Shown here one piece after another: positions 54,948 through 63,450 of a stretch of DNA of 64,000 nt; positions within the stretch are counted from its first letter, which is position 1, and every line of letters starts with the position of its first letter. The DNA comes from Methanolapillus ohkumae (GTDB taxonomy: Archaea; Halobacteriota; Methanosarcinia; Methanosarcinales; Methanosarcinaceae). The DNA lies in NCBI RefSeq assembly GCF_032594355.1, contig NZ_CP131061.1:1426001-1490000 (forward strand). Direction: 5' to 3'. The notes beneath the pieces are model-generated. The model made no database searches, was not told where the DNA came from, and worked only from the letters and a program-made list of their open reading frames with translations. The position numbers and the translations under genes were made by a program.

Positions 54948-55315
54948 TTGATTTCCCCCGATTTTAATTTTAGTTTTTATTAATTGTTAATAGTTTATTA
55001 AAGTTTTATTAATAATTTCGTCAACAGGTATCAGATTTAGTTTTGCTAAAATTGTTAGAGATTCGTTTTGCTAAAAATGTTAGAGATTCGTTTTGCTAAA
55101 AATGTTAGAGATTCGTTTTGCTAAAATTGTTAGAGATTCATTTTGCCAAATTATCAGATTTAGTTTTATTTTTGGTGATAAATCATATTTTCCATAGCAT
55201 TTAAGCTTACGTTTTTGAAAACCCTGACAAATAAATAAATTTTCATATCCGTTTGTTATTTTTTAAGTATTCATATTCATTTTTTGTTTTTTTATAATAT
55301 AGCCGGGATAAAAAT
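54948..55315. repeat. 25-bp tandem repeat region
   Basis: The unit TTTTGCTAAAAATGTTAGAG then ATTCG begins at 55041, 55066, 55091 and 55116, with partial copies on both sides (ATCAGATTTAGTTTTGCTAA at the left and ATCAGATTTAGTTTTATT at the right). The remaining DNA is AT-rich and should hold the DUF4240/SUFU promoter at its left end. Confidence 0.8.
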
Positions 55316-56638
55316 TTAATCCAATTCCAAACCCCACGGCAACGTTAAAAAAGGACTTTCCGGGCGTTGCGTCAAAAGCGTGTGATTTTTAAGAACCGCT
55401 TCCTGTTCCCGGTAAGAATTATTCCAAATGATGGCGCCGGTCAAATAAGAAACAGACAAATCTTCCCACGATTCAAACTCTTCTTGAAGAATCAATGCCG
55501 CCGGCATGATGCTGTCCCAAGCTTCTTCCTCCCGGATAAATCCGGCCGCAAAACCAAGCCGGCAGACATGAATAAAACAACCCAAATCCCATGCCAAAAC
55601 AGACGGAACCGTTTCCGTTTGAATGATTTTTTCCTGTTTTAAAATGTAAAACGCGGTTTCCATGGATTCCAGATGGGGGATGAGCGTAAATGTGTTTTCC
55701 CCGTCTTCATTTTCTTGCGTAAATTTTTCAATTTCCGATTTCCATTCCGGCCACGGCAGATTTAAAACAGATTCCAGGACAAGATCATAATTCAGATGCT
55801 GCCCTTCATACCAAAGAGAATCCAGCGTTTGAATCAATTCTTTTCGGGATTCGACTTGCCAAAACATGGACAGATCCGCCCGTGCACGCTCTTCTCCGCC
55901 TTTCACTTGAAGGGAATCTAAATAAAAACCGTCCCGCAAAGAAATCGGAGCGGCGCAAGCAAGCGCCCAATATTGGGCTTCCCGAAGGGAAAAATCTTCC
56001 GCAAACAAAAATTCGCTTTTCGGATCCTTGTCCGGCAAAACAATCCACGCGTTCATTCTTTTTTCAATTTTTTGGAAGGAAGAAACGTGGCTTTTGCCGG
56101 AAAGGATCGTGTCTTCCAACCGGTCCAAATTTTCGGACACATCGCCGGAAGATGCGACAGCCCACTGATTTTTGCCGGAAATGTCTTTGAAAAACACAAT
56201 TGTCTGCCGGCATCCGAATATTTTTAAAAGAACGGTCACGGGAAGAGAAAAAACCGGAGAATTAAAAAAATGAGCGCTGTCTTCTAAGGACTTCAAACTG
56301 CCAACGACCAAGGATTTTAAGAAATCATGGAATTCTTCTTTAGTCATCGACGGACCCACCGCGATATCATCCGTCCAATCTAAAAACAGTTCAGACGCCA
56401 AAAACAATGTTTCGCTGTCGGCATTTTGATCCATATACTCTTCAAAAAGTTCATCCGATAAATATTTCCGAGAAATATACCCGCCGTTTTTGACTAAAAT
56501 GTTCATAAAACCTTCTTCGTAGCAAGCGAAGATTTCAATTTCATTGACCAAAAGGTCCGCATGATCCGTATTTAATTTTAAAAACATTCTCTCAAAAACA
56601 TCTTTCAGCTTTTGGGAAATCATAGATATGTCAATCAT
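55316..56638 (-). CDS. DUF1266 domain protein
   Basis: A protein of about 440 residues. The C-terminal 200 residues fit DUF1266: ADLSMFWQVESRKELIQTLD then SLWYEGQHL, and later AWDLGCFIHVCRLGFAAGFI, REEEAWDSIMPAALILQEEF and ESWEDLSVSYLTGAIIW. The N-terminal half (about 1-210) is not recognised. No signal peptide or membrane helix is seen. DUF1266 is of unknown function and mainly bacterial. The start is uncertain: ATGs at 56668, 56638 and 56623 are all possible. Confidence 0.7.
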   Translation of the reverse strand: MIDISMISQKLKDVFERMFLKLNTDHADLLVNEIEIFACYEEGFMNILVKNGGYISRKYLSDELFEEYMDQNADSETLFLASELFLDWTDDIAVGPSMTKEEFHDFLKSLVVGSLKSLEDSAHFFNSPVFSLPVTVLLKIFGCRQTIVFFKDISGKNQWAVASSGDVSENLDRLEDTILSGKSHVSSFQKIEKRMNAWIVLPDKDPKSEFLFAEDFSLREAQYWALACAAPISLRDGFYLDSLQVKGGEERARADLSMFWQVESRKELIQTLDSLWYEGQHLNYDLVLESVLNLPWPEWKSEIEKFTQENEDGENTFTLIPHLESMETAFYILKQEKIIQTETVPSVLAWDLGCFIHVCRLGFAAGFIREEEAWDSIMPAALILQEEFESWEDLSVSYLTGAIIWNNSYREQEAVLKNHTLLTQRPESPFLTLPWGLELD

Positions 56639-56690
56639 AACTGTTTTTCCGGTTTTATTAAAAATCATGTTTATTTTTGCTTTTTTGATT

Positions 56691-56852
56691 TTGCTGCCGC
56701 TTCGCGTGTTATGGCCCCAAATTTTTTAAAAATGAAACAAAATTAATGGACCAAATTTTTTAAGAATGAAACAAAATTAATGGACCAAATTTTTTAAAAA
56801 TGAAACAAAATTAATGGACCAAATTTTTTAAAAATGAAACAAAATTAATGGA
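56691..56852 (+). repeat. Dispersed GC-core element copy f, with 34-bp tandem expansion
   Basis: Core TTGCTGCCGCTTCGCGTGTT then ATGGCCCCAAA (56691-56721). The tail start CCAAATTTTTTAAAAATGAA then ACAAAATTAATGGA becomes a 34-base unit repeated exactly four times (56717, 56751, 56785, 56819). This is the only copy whose tail has been amplified. Confidence 0.75.
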
Positions 56853-56910
56853 CCAAAATTTTATTCAACTCGTTTTGAATCCGAACATGTTTTTGAAACT
56901 TTTTTTGTTT

Positions 56911-57843
56911 TTAGGCTTTTCCTTCTTCAAAAGCTTTGATTTTTTGGTCGGTGCCGCTTAAAACATTTTTGAAATCCTCGTCATCCAAGAGTGATTTATA
57001 ATCCACGTCTTCTAACGCCCACTCTTTTGCTTTCGGATTTGCCGTAATAGCCTTTTTCAAATACTTCAAACTTTTTTCCTTTTCGCCGACGACCGCCAAA
57101 ATGCCGCCGATTCTAAACCACGCGTCCGGAAGGTCGGGAATTAATTTCAGCGTCATACTAAACGCCTCTTTGGCATCTTGGGTTTTTCCAAGTTTCATAA
57201 GCAATTGACCTTTATCGTACCAAGCTTCCCGGTTGGACGGATCGATTTGAATGACCGTGTCAAACGATTGAACCGCCGCTTCATACTTTTCCATTTCAAC
57301 TTCCGTCAACGCTTTGTTGTAAGCCGCACCGAAATTCTTTTTGTCTTTTTTCAGGACAATCTCAAAAGCATTTTGTGCCTCTTCATATCTTTTAAGAGAC
57401 ATAAGAACGACCCCTTTGTTGAAAATTGCGTCAATATTTCCCTCATCCGCGAAAATGGATTTGTTATAGCTCTCCAAAGAATCATCCAAAAGCCCGAGTT
57501 CCGCTTGAATCAAACCTTTGTTGTAATAAGCGTCGCTATCTTCCGGATTGATTAAAACCGCTTCATCATAAGCGTCCATCGCTTCATAAAAACGGCTGAG
57601 CGAATGAAGCGTCAATCCCTTGTTGTACCAAGCATCTCCGTTTTTCGGCTCTTTTTCAATAACACTTTCATAATACTTCAACGCTTTCTCACGCTCTTCC
57701 ATTTGGGAAAACATAAACCCCTTGTCTGCTGTTGATTCTCCGCCTTTGTTGGGAATCGATTGTTTAATATCACCATTGGAATGACATGCTTCCGAATGAC
57801 ATGCTTCTTGCTCTTCGTTGTTGGGAGATTTTTCGTTCATCAT
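56911..57843 (-). CDS. Tetratricopeptide repeat protein
   Basis: A 310-residue soluble protein with about seven TPR units of 34 residues: NGDAWYNKGLTLHSLSRFYE, DSDAYYNKGLIQAELGLLDD, NIDAIFNKGVVLMSLKRYEE, NREAWYDKGQLLMKLGKTQD and others. TPRs bind protein partners; none can be named. The N-terminus (about 45 residues) is acidic with a short EACHSEACHS repeat. GAGGAAAAA before an ATGATG pair fixes the start at 57843. It is upstream of the DUF1266 gene on the same strand, separated by a repeat array. Confidence 0.88.
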   Translation of the reverse strand: MMNEKSPNNEEQEACHSEACHSNGDIKQSIPNKGGESTADKGFMFSQMEEREKALKYYESVIEKEPKNGDAWYNKGLTLHSLSRFYEAMDAYDEAVLINPEDSDAYYNKGLIQAELGLLDDSLESYNKSIFADEGNIDAIFNKGVVLMSLKRYEEAQNAFEIVLKKDKKNFGAAYNKALTEVEMEKYEAAVQSFDTVIQIDPSNREAWYDKGQLLMKLGKTQDAKEAFSMTLKLIPDLPDAWFRIGGILAVVGEKEKSLKYLKKAITANPKAKEWALEDVDYKSLLDDEDFKNVLSGTDQKIKAFEEGKA

Positions 57844-58140
57844 TTTTTCCTCGACCTCTTCATACATAAATTTCACAAAGATATAAAAAATATAAAAAAA
57901 TAAAAATTAAAAATTGAAAAATTAAGATTACCGTCTGAAATTTATTTTATCTTCCAATTAAATGTAACCTTTTAATCCTTTTGGGTCATTTCCTTTTTCC
58001 ATGAATATTAACAAATTATCAACAAGTTATCGACACATTTAAAAATTTGATTTCACTTGTTTTACCGATTATTAATTATTTTTTGTATTTATCGGAATCG
58101 TATTTCAAACCCTAAAAATCACAAACAGGAAAGACACTTT

Positions 58141-58836
58141 ATGCTTATTGTCATGTCTCTTGGCGGCTCAATTCTTGCGGGCGACTTAGATGCCTCCCGC
58201 TTTAAAAAATATGCGGATGCGCTTTTGGAAATATCCAAAGAACACAAACTTTTAATCGTGACCGGTGGCGGCGTTTACGCGCGCAAATACATTGAAGCCG
58301 CCCACGGTGCCGGTGCTGACGAAGCCACTTGCGATTTTATTGGAATTGACGTCACCCGCCTCAACGCGAAAATCCTGATTGCGGCGCTTGGTTCGGCCGC
58401 GTACCCGGAAGTTCCGGTCAATTACAATGAAGCGGCAGTTGCGATGCAATTTGGAAAAATTGTCGTAATGGGCGGCGTCCTTCCGGGGCAGACAACGGAT
58501 GCGGTTTCCGCCGCTCTTTCCGAATATTTAAAAGCGGACCTCCTTCTCATCCCAACATCAGTCGACGGAATTTACACAGCCGACCCAAATGTGGACAAAA
58601 ATGCCAAAAAGTATTCCACCATGACCGCCGCCGAATTGGTTCAATTGTCCGCCGGAACCTCCCTCAATGCCGGTTCTAAATCCCCCGTCGACCCGATTGC
58701 CTGCAAATTAATTGAGCGGGGCAAAATCCGCACCATTGTCCTGGACGGACGAAAAATTGAAGATTTAATCCAAGTCATCCGGCAGGAAGCAAAAAAACCG
58801 CAAACCGCATGCTGCGGAACAATTATTATTCCCTAA
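58141..58836 (+). CDS. pyrH: UMP kinase
   Basis: Amino-acid-kinase-fold enzyme phosphorylating UMP to UDP. The 231-residue archaeal-type protein starts MLIVMSLGGSILAGDLDASR and shows IVTGGGVYARKYIEAAHGAG, IGIDVTRLNAKILIAALG, GGVLPGQTTDAVSAALSEYL and PTSVDGIYTADPNVDKNAKK. CAGGA precedes ATG 58141; a longer frame adds 28 residues without support. Its 300-base upstream spacer is AT-rich with no other feature seen. Confidence 0.95.
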   Translation: MLIVMSLGGSILAGDLDASRFKKYADALLEISKEHKLLIVTGGGVYARKYIEAAHGAGADEATCDFIGIDVTRLNAKILIAALGSAAYPEVPVNYNEAAVAMQFGKIVVMGGVLPGQTTDAVSAALSEYLKADLLLIPTSVDGIYTADPNVDKNAKKYSTMTAAELVQLSAGTSLNAGSKSPVDPIACKLIERGKIRTIVLDGRKIEDLIQVIRQEAKKPQTACCGTIIIP

Positions 58837-59189
58837 AAAAATATTTCCGGCGGGAAGCAGCCGATTTTTCCGCCGGATTCTTTTTTTATTTTTCACTTAC
58901 TGCTTATTATTCGCTCCGCCTGCCATTTATCCCTATTGTTTACATTTTATCATCAGTTGCTTGCGTTTTATTGTTTGCTGCTTGCATTTTATTGTTTGTT
59001 GCTTGCGTTTTATTGTTTGCTTCTTGCGTTTTATTGTTTGCTGCTTGCGCTTTTAAGCTATTGCTTGCGGGATGTTACGCCGGCCGATTTTGATTCCATT
59101 CTGCCGGCAGGTTTTGGTCCTGTCCGATATGTTTATATTTTCTGAAATGTCCAAAACAAGCAAGAAAAAAGGAAAGAGGAGAAAAAAAT
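58837..59189. repeat. 21-bp tandem repeat between pyrH and dtdA
   Basis: The unit TTGCTTGCGTTTTATTGTTTG recurs about five times at 58955-59050 with one- or two-base changes. To the right, CTGCCGGCAG (about 59100) is a short palindrome, and GGAAAGAGGAG provides the dtdA ribosome binding site. Confidence 0.75.
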
Positions 59190-60305
59190 ATGAAACCGGA
59201 TTTAAAAACCGTCGCCATTATTTGTTCTTTATCGGATGCGGCCAGCGTCAATATTAAAGACAATCTTTTAAAATGCGTCCCGTGGGAGGAGAAAAAACGG
59301 CCTCCGATTGAAAAAATGACAGCCGCCCTTTTTCGTTTTCCACCATCGGTTCCGACCCTTGAGTCCATGCCATCAGCATCCGATTTTTTGGGAACAAATG
59401 AGATGACCGGCATTTACGAATTCAAAACAAGTGACATTCTTTTCCACCTGATTCTTCTGGACGGAAAGCATATCTTTCAAGACCGTCTGGATTGCCGCCT
59501 TTCTTTTTTAGATCTTCCGGCGGACTTGATTATTTTTGCGTCCAAGCATCGGAGCAAAAGCGAAACAAAAGCACTCACCGTCCATCCGACCGGAAATCCG
59601 GAAAAAAGCGCGCTTGGAGGCGAACCCTATTCTTTATCCGTTCCGGCACCGCTGGATATGAAAAAGATACTTTGGACAATGAATGTGTTGAATCAAAAAA
59701 TGGGACTCGGCTTTGATGTCACCTTGGAAGTCACGCATCACGGACCGACCGAATTGTCGGTCCCATCTCTTTTTGCCGAAATCGGAAGTACAGAAAATGA
59801 ATGGGGAATTCCGCTGGCCGGAGAAATTGTCGCAAAATCCATTCTGTCTCTATCGGTGGATTTTTCAGAAAAACAAGCCGAATCCAAATACGAATCGGAA
59901 TCCAAATGCGAATTGGAATCCAAATGCGAATTGGAATCCGAACATGAATCAGAGCCCTCAAATTTAATTCCGGCAGAACTTCTTTTATCGGACCCGGTAT
60001 TTGCGGTGGGATTTGGAGGCGGACATTATGCGCAGCGGCAGACCAAAAGCCTGTTTCGGACAAGACTGGCATTCGGTCACATTTTTCCGAAATATCAACT
60101 TGAATCTTTGCCGGAATCCGTTTTAAAAGACGCGTTTTTAAAAACAAAAACCCGGCTTGCTTTTTTTGACAAAAAATCGATAAAAGGAGAAGACCGAAAA
60201 CGGCTGACGGAAATGATTGAAGCGCTGGGCTTTCAAATATTGAATGATAAAGATGCGGTTTTAGAGTACGGTTTTAAAGATTTTTCAGCGGGAGACGACG
60301 ATTAA
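59190..60305 (+). CDS. dtdA: D-aminoacyl-tRNA deacylase, archaeal type
   Basis: Proofreading hydrolase that frees D-amino acids from tRNA. The 371-residue protein shows ADLIIFASKHRSKSETKALT then VHPTGNP, GFDVTLEVTHHGPTELSVPS, LFAEIGSTENEWGIPLAGEI, and GFGGGHYAQRQTKSLF. It is longer than usual because of an acidic insert of SESKCELESKCELESEHESE at about residues 235-260, encoded by imperfect repeats, and a C-terminal acidic tip. AGGAGA is 9 bases upstream of the start. Confidence 0.93.
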   Translation: MKPDLKTVAIICSLSDAASVNIKDNLLKCVPWEEKKRPPIEKMTAALFRFPPSVPTLESMPSASDFLGTNEMTGIYEFKTSDILFHLILLDGKHIFQDRLDCRLSFLDLPADLIIFASKHRSKSETKALTVHPTGNPEKSALGGEPYSLSVPAPLDMKKILWTMNVLNQKMGLGFDVTLEVTHHGPTELSVPSLFAEIGSTENEWGIPLAGEIVAKSILSLSVDFSEKQAESKYESESKCELESKCELESEHESEPSNLIPAELLLSDPVFAVGFGGGHYAQRQTKSLFRTRLAFGHIFPKYQLESLPESVLKDAFLKTKTRLAFFDKKSIKGEDRKRLTEMIEALGFQILNDKDAVLEYGFKDFSAGDDD

Positions 60306-60352
60306 AAAATTAATGCCGACCATAAAAATCAGGTCTGTCCGAAAAAGAAAAA

Positions 60353-60384
60353 CTATTTATAAAATTCCGAATTTTTATAAATAG
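60353..60384. promoter_or_regulatory. Large inverted repeat over a TATA-like core, upstream of MEMO1 gene
   Basis: CTATTTATAAAATT and AATTTTTATAAATAG form arms of about 14 bp around CCG, with a single extra T on the right. It may end dtdA transcription or be an operator over the promoter of the next gene. Tandem TTTTGCAATTTTGTAA repeats follow at about 60430-60510. Confidence 0.4.
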
Positions 60385-60549
60385 AGTATTATTTATAATT
60401 TATAGATATATATTGGAATTCACAGGATAATTTGTAATTTTATAATTTTATAATTTGTAATTTTGCAATTTTGTAATTTTGTAATTTTGCAATTTTGTAA
60501 TTTTTGATAACCTGTAAAAACCAAAGACAATTAAATTGGAGGACTTGAT

Positions 60550-61422
60550 TTGACAATCAGAAAATCAACCGTTTCCGGCCTTTTTTATGAAGCAACTCCA
60601 GACGGTCTTTCAAAAACCGTGGATGCCGCCCTTTTGAAAGCTAAAAAAGAAGTGACTCCGTCCGATAAAACTTTTGGCGCAATCAGTCCGCATGCCGGAT
60701 ATATTTTTTCAGGAAATGTATCCGCGCTTGCCCTTGAATCCTTGTAGGATGCCGACACCTACATTATTTTGGGACCCAATCACACGGGACTTGGCCACCC
60801 GCTCTCCCTGTCCACCATTTCCTGGCAAACTCCTCTTGGGACGATTGAGGCAGATACGTTTTTGGCGTCCTATTTTGAGGGAACCGATGTTGTCGTCGAC
60901 GAAGCCGCTCACACGCATGAGCATTCCATTGAAGTGATTTTGCCGTTTTTGCAGCGGAAATTGAAAGGACGCAAATTCAAAATCCTGCCGATTTGTATGG
61001 GTGATCAGAGCTCGGATGCGGCCGAACTTGTGGCATCGATTATTACCAATATTCTCATCAAAGATGTGACGGTTCAAAAGAAAGGATATTCCGAAAAATT
61101 AAGAATTGCCGTCATCGCGTCCAGTGATTTTTCCCACTATGTTTCACCCCAAGCCGCCCAAGAAACTGACCGTAAAGTCATCCGAAAAATAGAGGAGCTG
61201 GATGTCGATGGTTTTTACGAAACAATCGAAAAAGAGAACGCAAGCCTTTGCGGATATGGTCCGATTGCCGCTTTGATGATGATTTCAAAAAATGTATCCG
61301 CCAGCCCGAAATTTTTAAAATATATGACCAGTGACGCGGAAACAGAATCACGAACAAATGTGGTTGGATATGCCGCATTCAATTTTACATTGAATGATAA
61401 AAACAACTGCAAATGTGATTAA
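60550..61422 (+). CDS. MEMO1-family protein with in-frame TAG codon
   Basis: AMMECR1/MEMO-type dioxygenase-fold protein of unknown archaeal function. The frame is 290 residues long if TAG at 60745-60747 (codon 66) is sense. On both sides the family sequence continues without gap: SPHAGYIFSGNVSALALESL, then the TAG, then DADTYIILGPNHTGLGHPLS. The His and Cys residues known from MEMO are present (PHAG, GPNHTG, SSDFSHYV, ASLCGYGP). In a Methanosarcinaceae genome a single internal TAG is best read as pyrrolysine. The start is a TTG at 60550 after TTGGAGGA. Confidence 0.9.
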
Positions 61423-61433
61423 AAGCAGTTGTT
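61402..61433 (+). terminator. Hairpin spanning the MEMO1 gene stop codon
   Basis: AACAACTGC (61402-61410) pairs perfectly with GCAGTTGTT (61425-61433), and the stop codon lies in the loop. Confidence 0.4.
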
Positions 61434-61958
61434 AACAAAATATGAAATTCAAATTATGAGATTCAAATTATGAAATTCAAATTATGAGATTCAAATTATG
61501 AGATTCAAATTATGAGATTCAAATTATGAAATTCAATTATGAGATTCAATAAAAACGAATCTAAATTATGAAATAAAAATTATGAAATTCAATAAAAACG
61601 AATCAAGTAAATGTGAAATAGAACATTGGTTTAAAAACGAATCTGAAAAAAGCCGCTAAAAAATAAAGACAACCGCCGGAAACGGCGGTTGTTAATTTCT
61701 ACTTACTTTTTATTTTTCTCTATTTTTTATTTTTCGCTATTTTTTATTTTTCTCTATTTTTTATTTTTCGCTATTTTTTATTTTTCTCTATTTTTTATTT
61801 TTCGCTATTTTTTATTTTTCGCTATTTTTTATTTTTCGCTATTTTTTATTTTTCGCTATTTTTTATTTTTCGCTATTTTTTATTTTTCGCTATTTTTATT
61901 TTTCGCTATTTTTTCGTGGTTTTAAAGCATGTTTGAGCTACTTGAATGATGTTTAAGA
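61434..61958. repeat. Convergent spacer with two tandem repeat arrays and a GC hairpin
   Basis: AAATTATGAGATTC-type units (about 16 bases) recur seven or eight times at 61440-61560. Then ACAACCGCCG-GAAA-CGGCGGTTGT (61669-61692) forms a perfect 10-bp stem with a GNRA-type loop and T-rich flank, a strong terminator candidate. From 61700 to 61915 a 17-base unit (TTTTATTTTTCGCTATT, alternating with TCTCTATT) is repeated about twelve times. Confidence 0.75.
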
Positions 61959-62918
61959 TTACTGTTTTCGTCTCATGAACATGAGTCCGGCAAGGCCGAC
62001 ACATGCAACAATTCCCAAAAATCCGATTCCCGGCGCTTCTTTTTCATCCGCAGCTTCGGCACTTACCGGAAGAACGAAAACGGATTGGAAGTTGTCGCGG
62101 TCTTCGCCTTCTTCTTGGTTGACGGCAACGATTGCCCAGGCTTCTCCCATGTCAAATGTGAAGGCGTGAGTCATGTTGGCATCGACGTGAGCGGCAATTT
62201 CCGTGCCGGTTGTTCCGGCCGCAACCTTGGAGGGTTGCGCATAAGCTTCCGCGAAAATCGGGAACGGAGACTTCACCGGGACCGGATCTTCTTTTTCATT
62301 TAAGAACCAGTTCAAATCGCCGACGACCTTAAAGGCGAGAGAATCATTCACCGAAATGTCTTTGGGGCTGGCCGTCGGAACGACCATCACATTTGCGCCG
62401 GCGGTTTGTCCGTATTTTTCAAGGTTGTCCCATCCGGTTGTCTTGTTTCCGACAAACAGCGGAGAGAAAGAAAATCTTTCACGGGTCAACGTTCCGTTTT
62501 CATCATAGCCGCGCTGGGCACCCATCACATAATAAACACCTTCTTGGTCCAAAGTGACATTTCCCATGTACCAGTTGGCGGTCATCGTGGTGTTGTTGCC
62601 GACGTCGTAGGAAACATTTCCGGCGGAGCGGACAGCATCCACGGAAGTGATGGTGCCGTCGGGCGCAATGAGTGTCATGTTGATTTTAAAATTGGGACCG
62701 ATTTCGGCAAATCCGGCTTCGGGGCTATGGATGATGTAGAGGTAAAGATTGGTGGAATCGCCGGCATTAAAATAAAAGTTGCCTGCGGTGACATTGATAG
62801 AATCCGGCTGATTGTCGGCCGGAAAAATGATTACGTTGTGAGCGGATGCAGGACCGGTCAAGGCCAATAAGAATGCCAAGACAAGAAAAATCGGAATTAT
62901 TTTTTGGATTTGAATCAT
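61959..62918 (-). CDS. Secreted protein with PGF-CTERM-like sorting tail
   Basis: A 319-residue exported protein. It has an N-terminal signal peptide (IIPIFLVLAFLLALTGPASA, cleaved before HNVIIFPAD), a beta-rich body similar to DUF4198-like extracellular domains, and nine or so N-X-S/T sequons (NVTAG, NMTLI, NVSYD, NTTMT, NGTLT, NKTTG). The C-terminus is a tripartite CTERM signal: PGIGF, the hydrophobic LGIVACVGLAGLMF, then MRRKQ. PGIGF resembles the PGF motif cut by ArtA-type archaeosortase, such as that at 21781. It may belong to the cell surface layer. Binding partner is unknown. Confidence 0.82.
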   Translation of the reverse strand: MIQIQKIIPIFLVLAFLLALTGPASAHNVIIFPADNQPDSINVTAGNFYFNAGDSTNLYLYIIHSPEAGFAEIGPNFKINMTLIAPDGTITSVDAVRSAGNVSYDVGNNTTMTANWYMGNVTLDQEGVYYVMGAQRGYDENGTLTRERFSFSPLFVGNKTTGWDNLEKYGQTAGANVMVVPTASPKDISVNDSLAFKVVGDLNWFLNEKEDPVPVKSPFPIFAEAYAQPSKVAAGTTGTEIAAHVDANMTHAFTFDMGEAWAIVAVNQEEGEDRDNFQSVFVLPVSAEAADEKEAPGIGFLGIVACVGLAGLMFMRRKQ

Positions 62919-63450
62919 AATTTCACCTGAAGAATAATTTATTTGTTAATTTTTCGTATCCCATGTTTTTGCATAAATGATACGAATTTTTAAAAATAAA
63001 TTTGAAATAGAGAGATTCAAAAAACTGAAAAAGCAATAGATATTGAATCGTTTTTAATTTTTCATCGTTTTTGTTATCTTAAAGCGAATTATTAAGATAA
63101 ATAGATACAAAATAGATTAAATTTTAACAGATATTTTTAAATTTAACATATTTCGTATTACTTTCCATTCATAATTTATTATTCTTATATATATTTGACG
63201 ACTATTAAAAAATAATTCGAATAGATTAATAAAAAGGATTAAATAAAATTATGATAAATAGAGAAAAAACAAAATTGAACGAATGCCGCATGTTGTCAAA
63301 ATGAGCAACAAGTAACGACATATGATAGACACGATTTGACGATAATTTACGTCAATTTACATAAATTTACATCAATTTACGTAATTTACAACAATTTACA
63401 TCAATTTACATCAATTTACATCAATTTACAACACAATGTAGGTGAAAAAA
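62919..63450. repeat. Divergent AT-rich spacer with 12-bp repeats upstream of peroxiredoxin
   Basis: The unit ACATCAATTTAC, with variants ACGTCAATTTAC and ACAACAATTTAC, recurs about eight times at 63340-63436 directly before the AGGTG ribosome binding site. Between 62930 and 63250 the DNA is very AT-rich with TATA-like TTCTTATATATATTTG at about 63182. No gene is seen. Confidence 0.7.

Noticed and set aside
60550..60747. MEMO1 gene read as a pseudogene split by a stop codon
   Set aside because: The only defect is one TAG, family sequence continues in frame on both sides, and a second conserved gene (dph2) shows the same state. Recoding is the simpler reading.
61689..61925. 78-residue hydrophobic frame FFIFRYFLFFAIFYFS
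   Set aside because: It is a translation of the 17-base T-rich tandem repeat in a convergent spacer, with no ribosome binding site.
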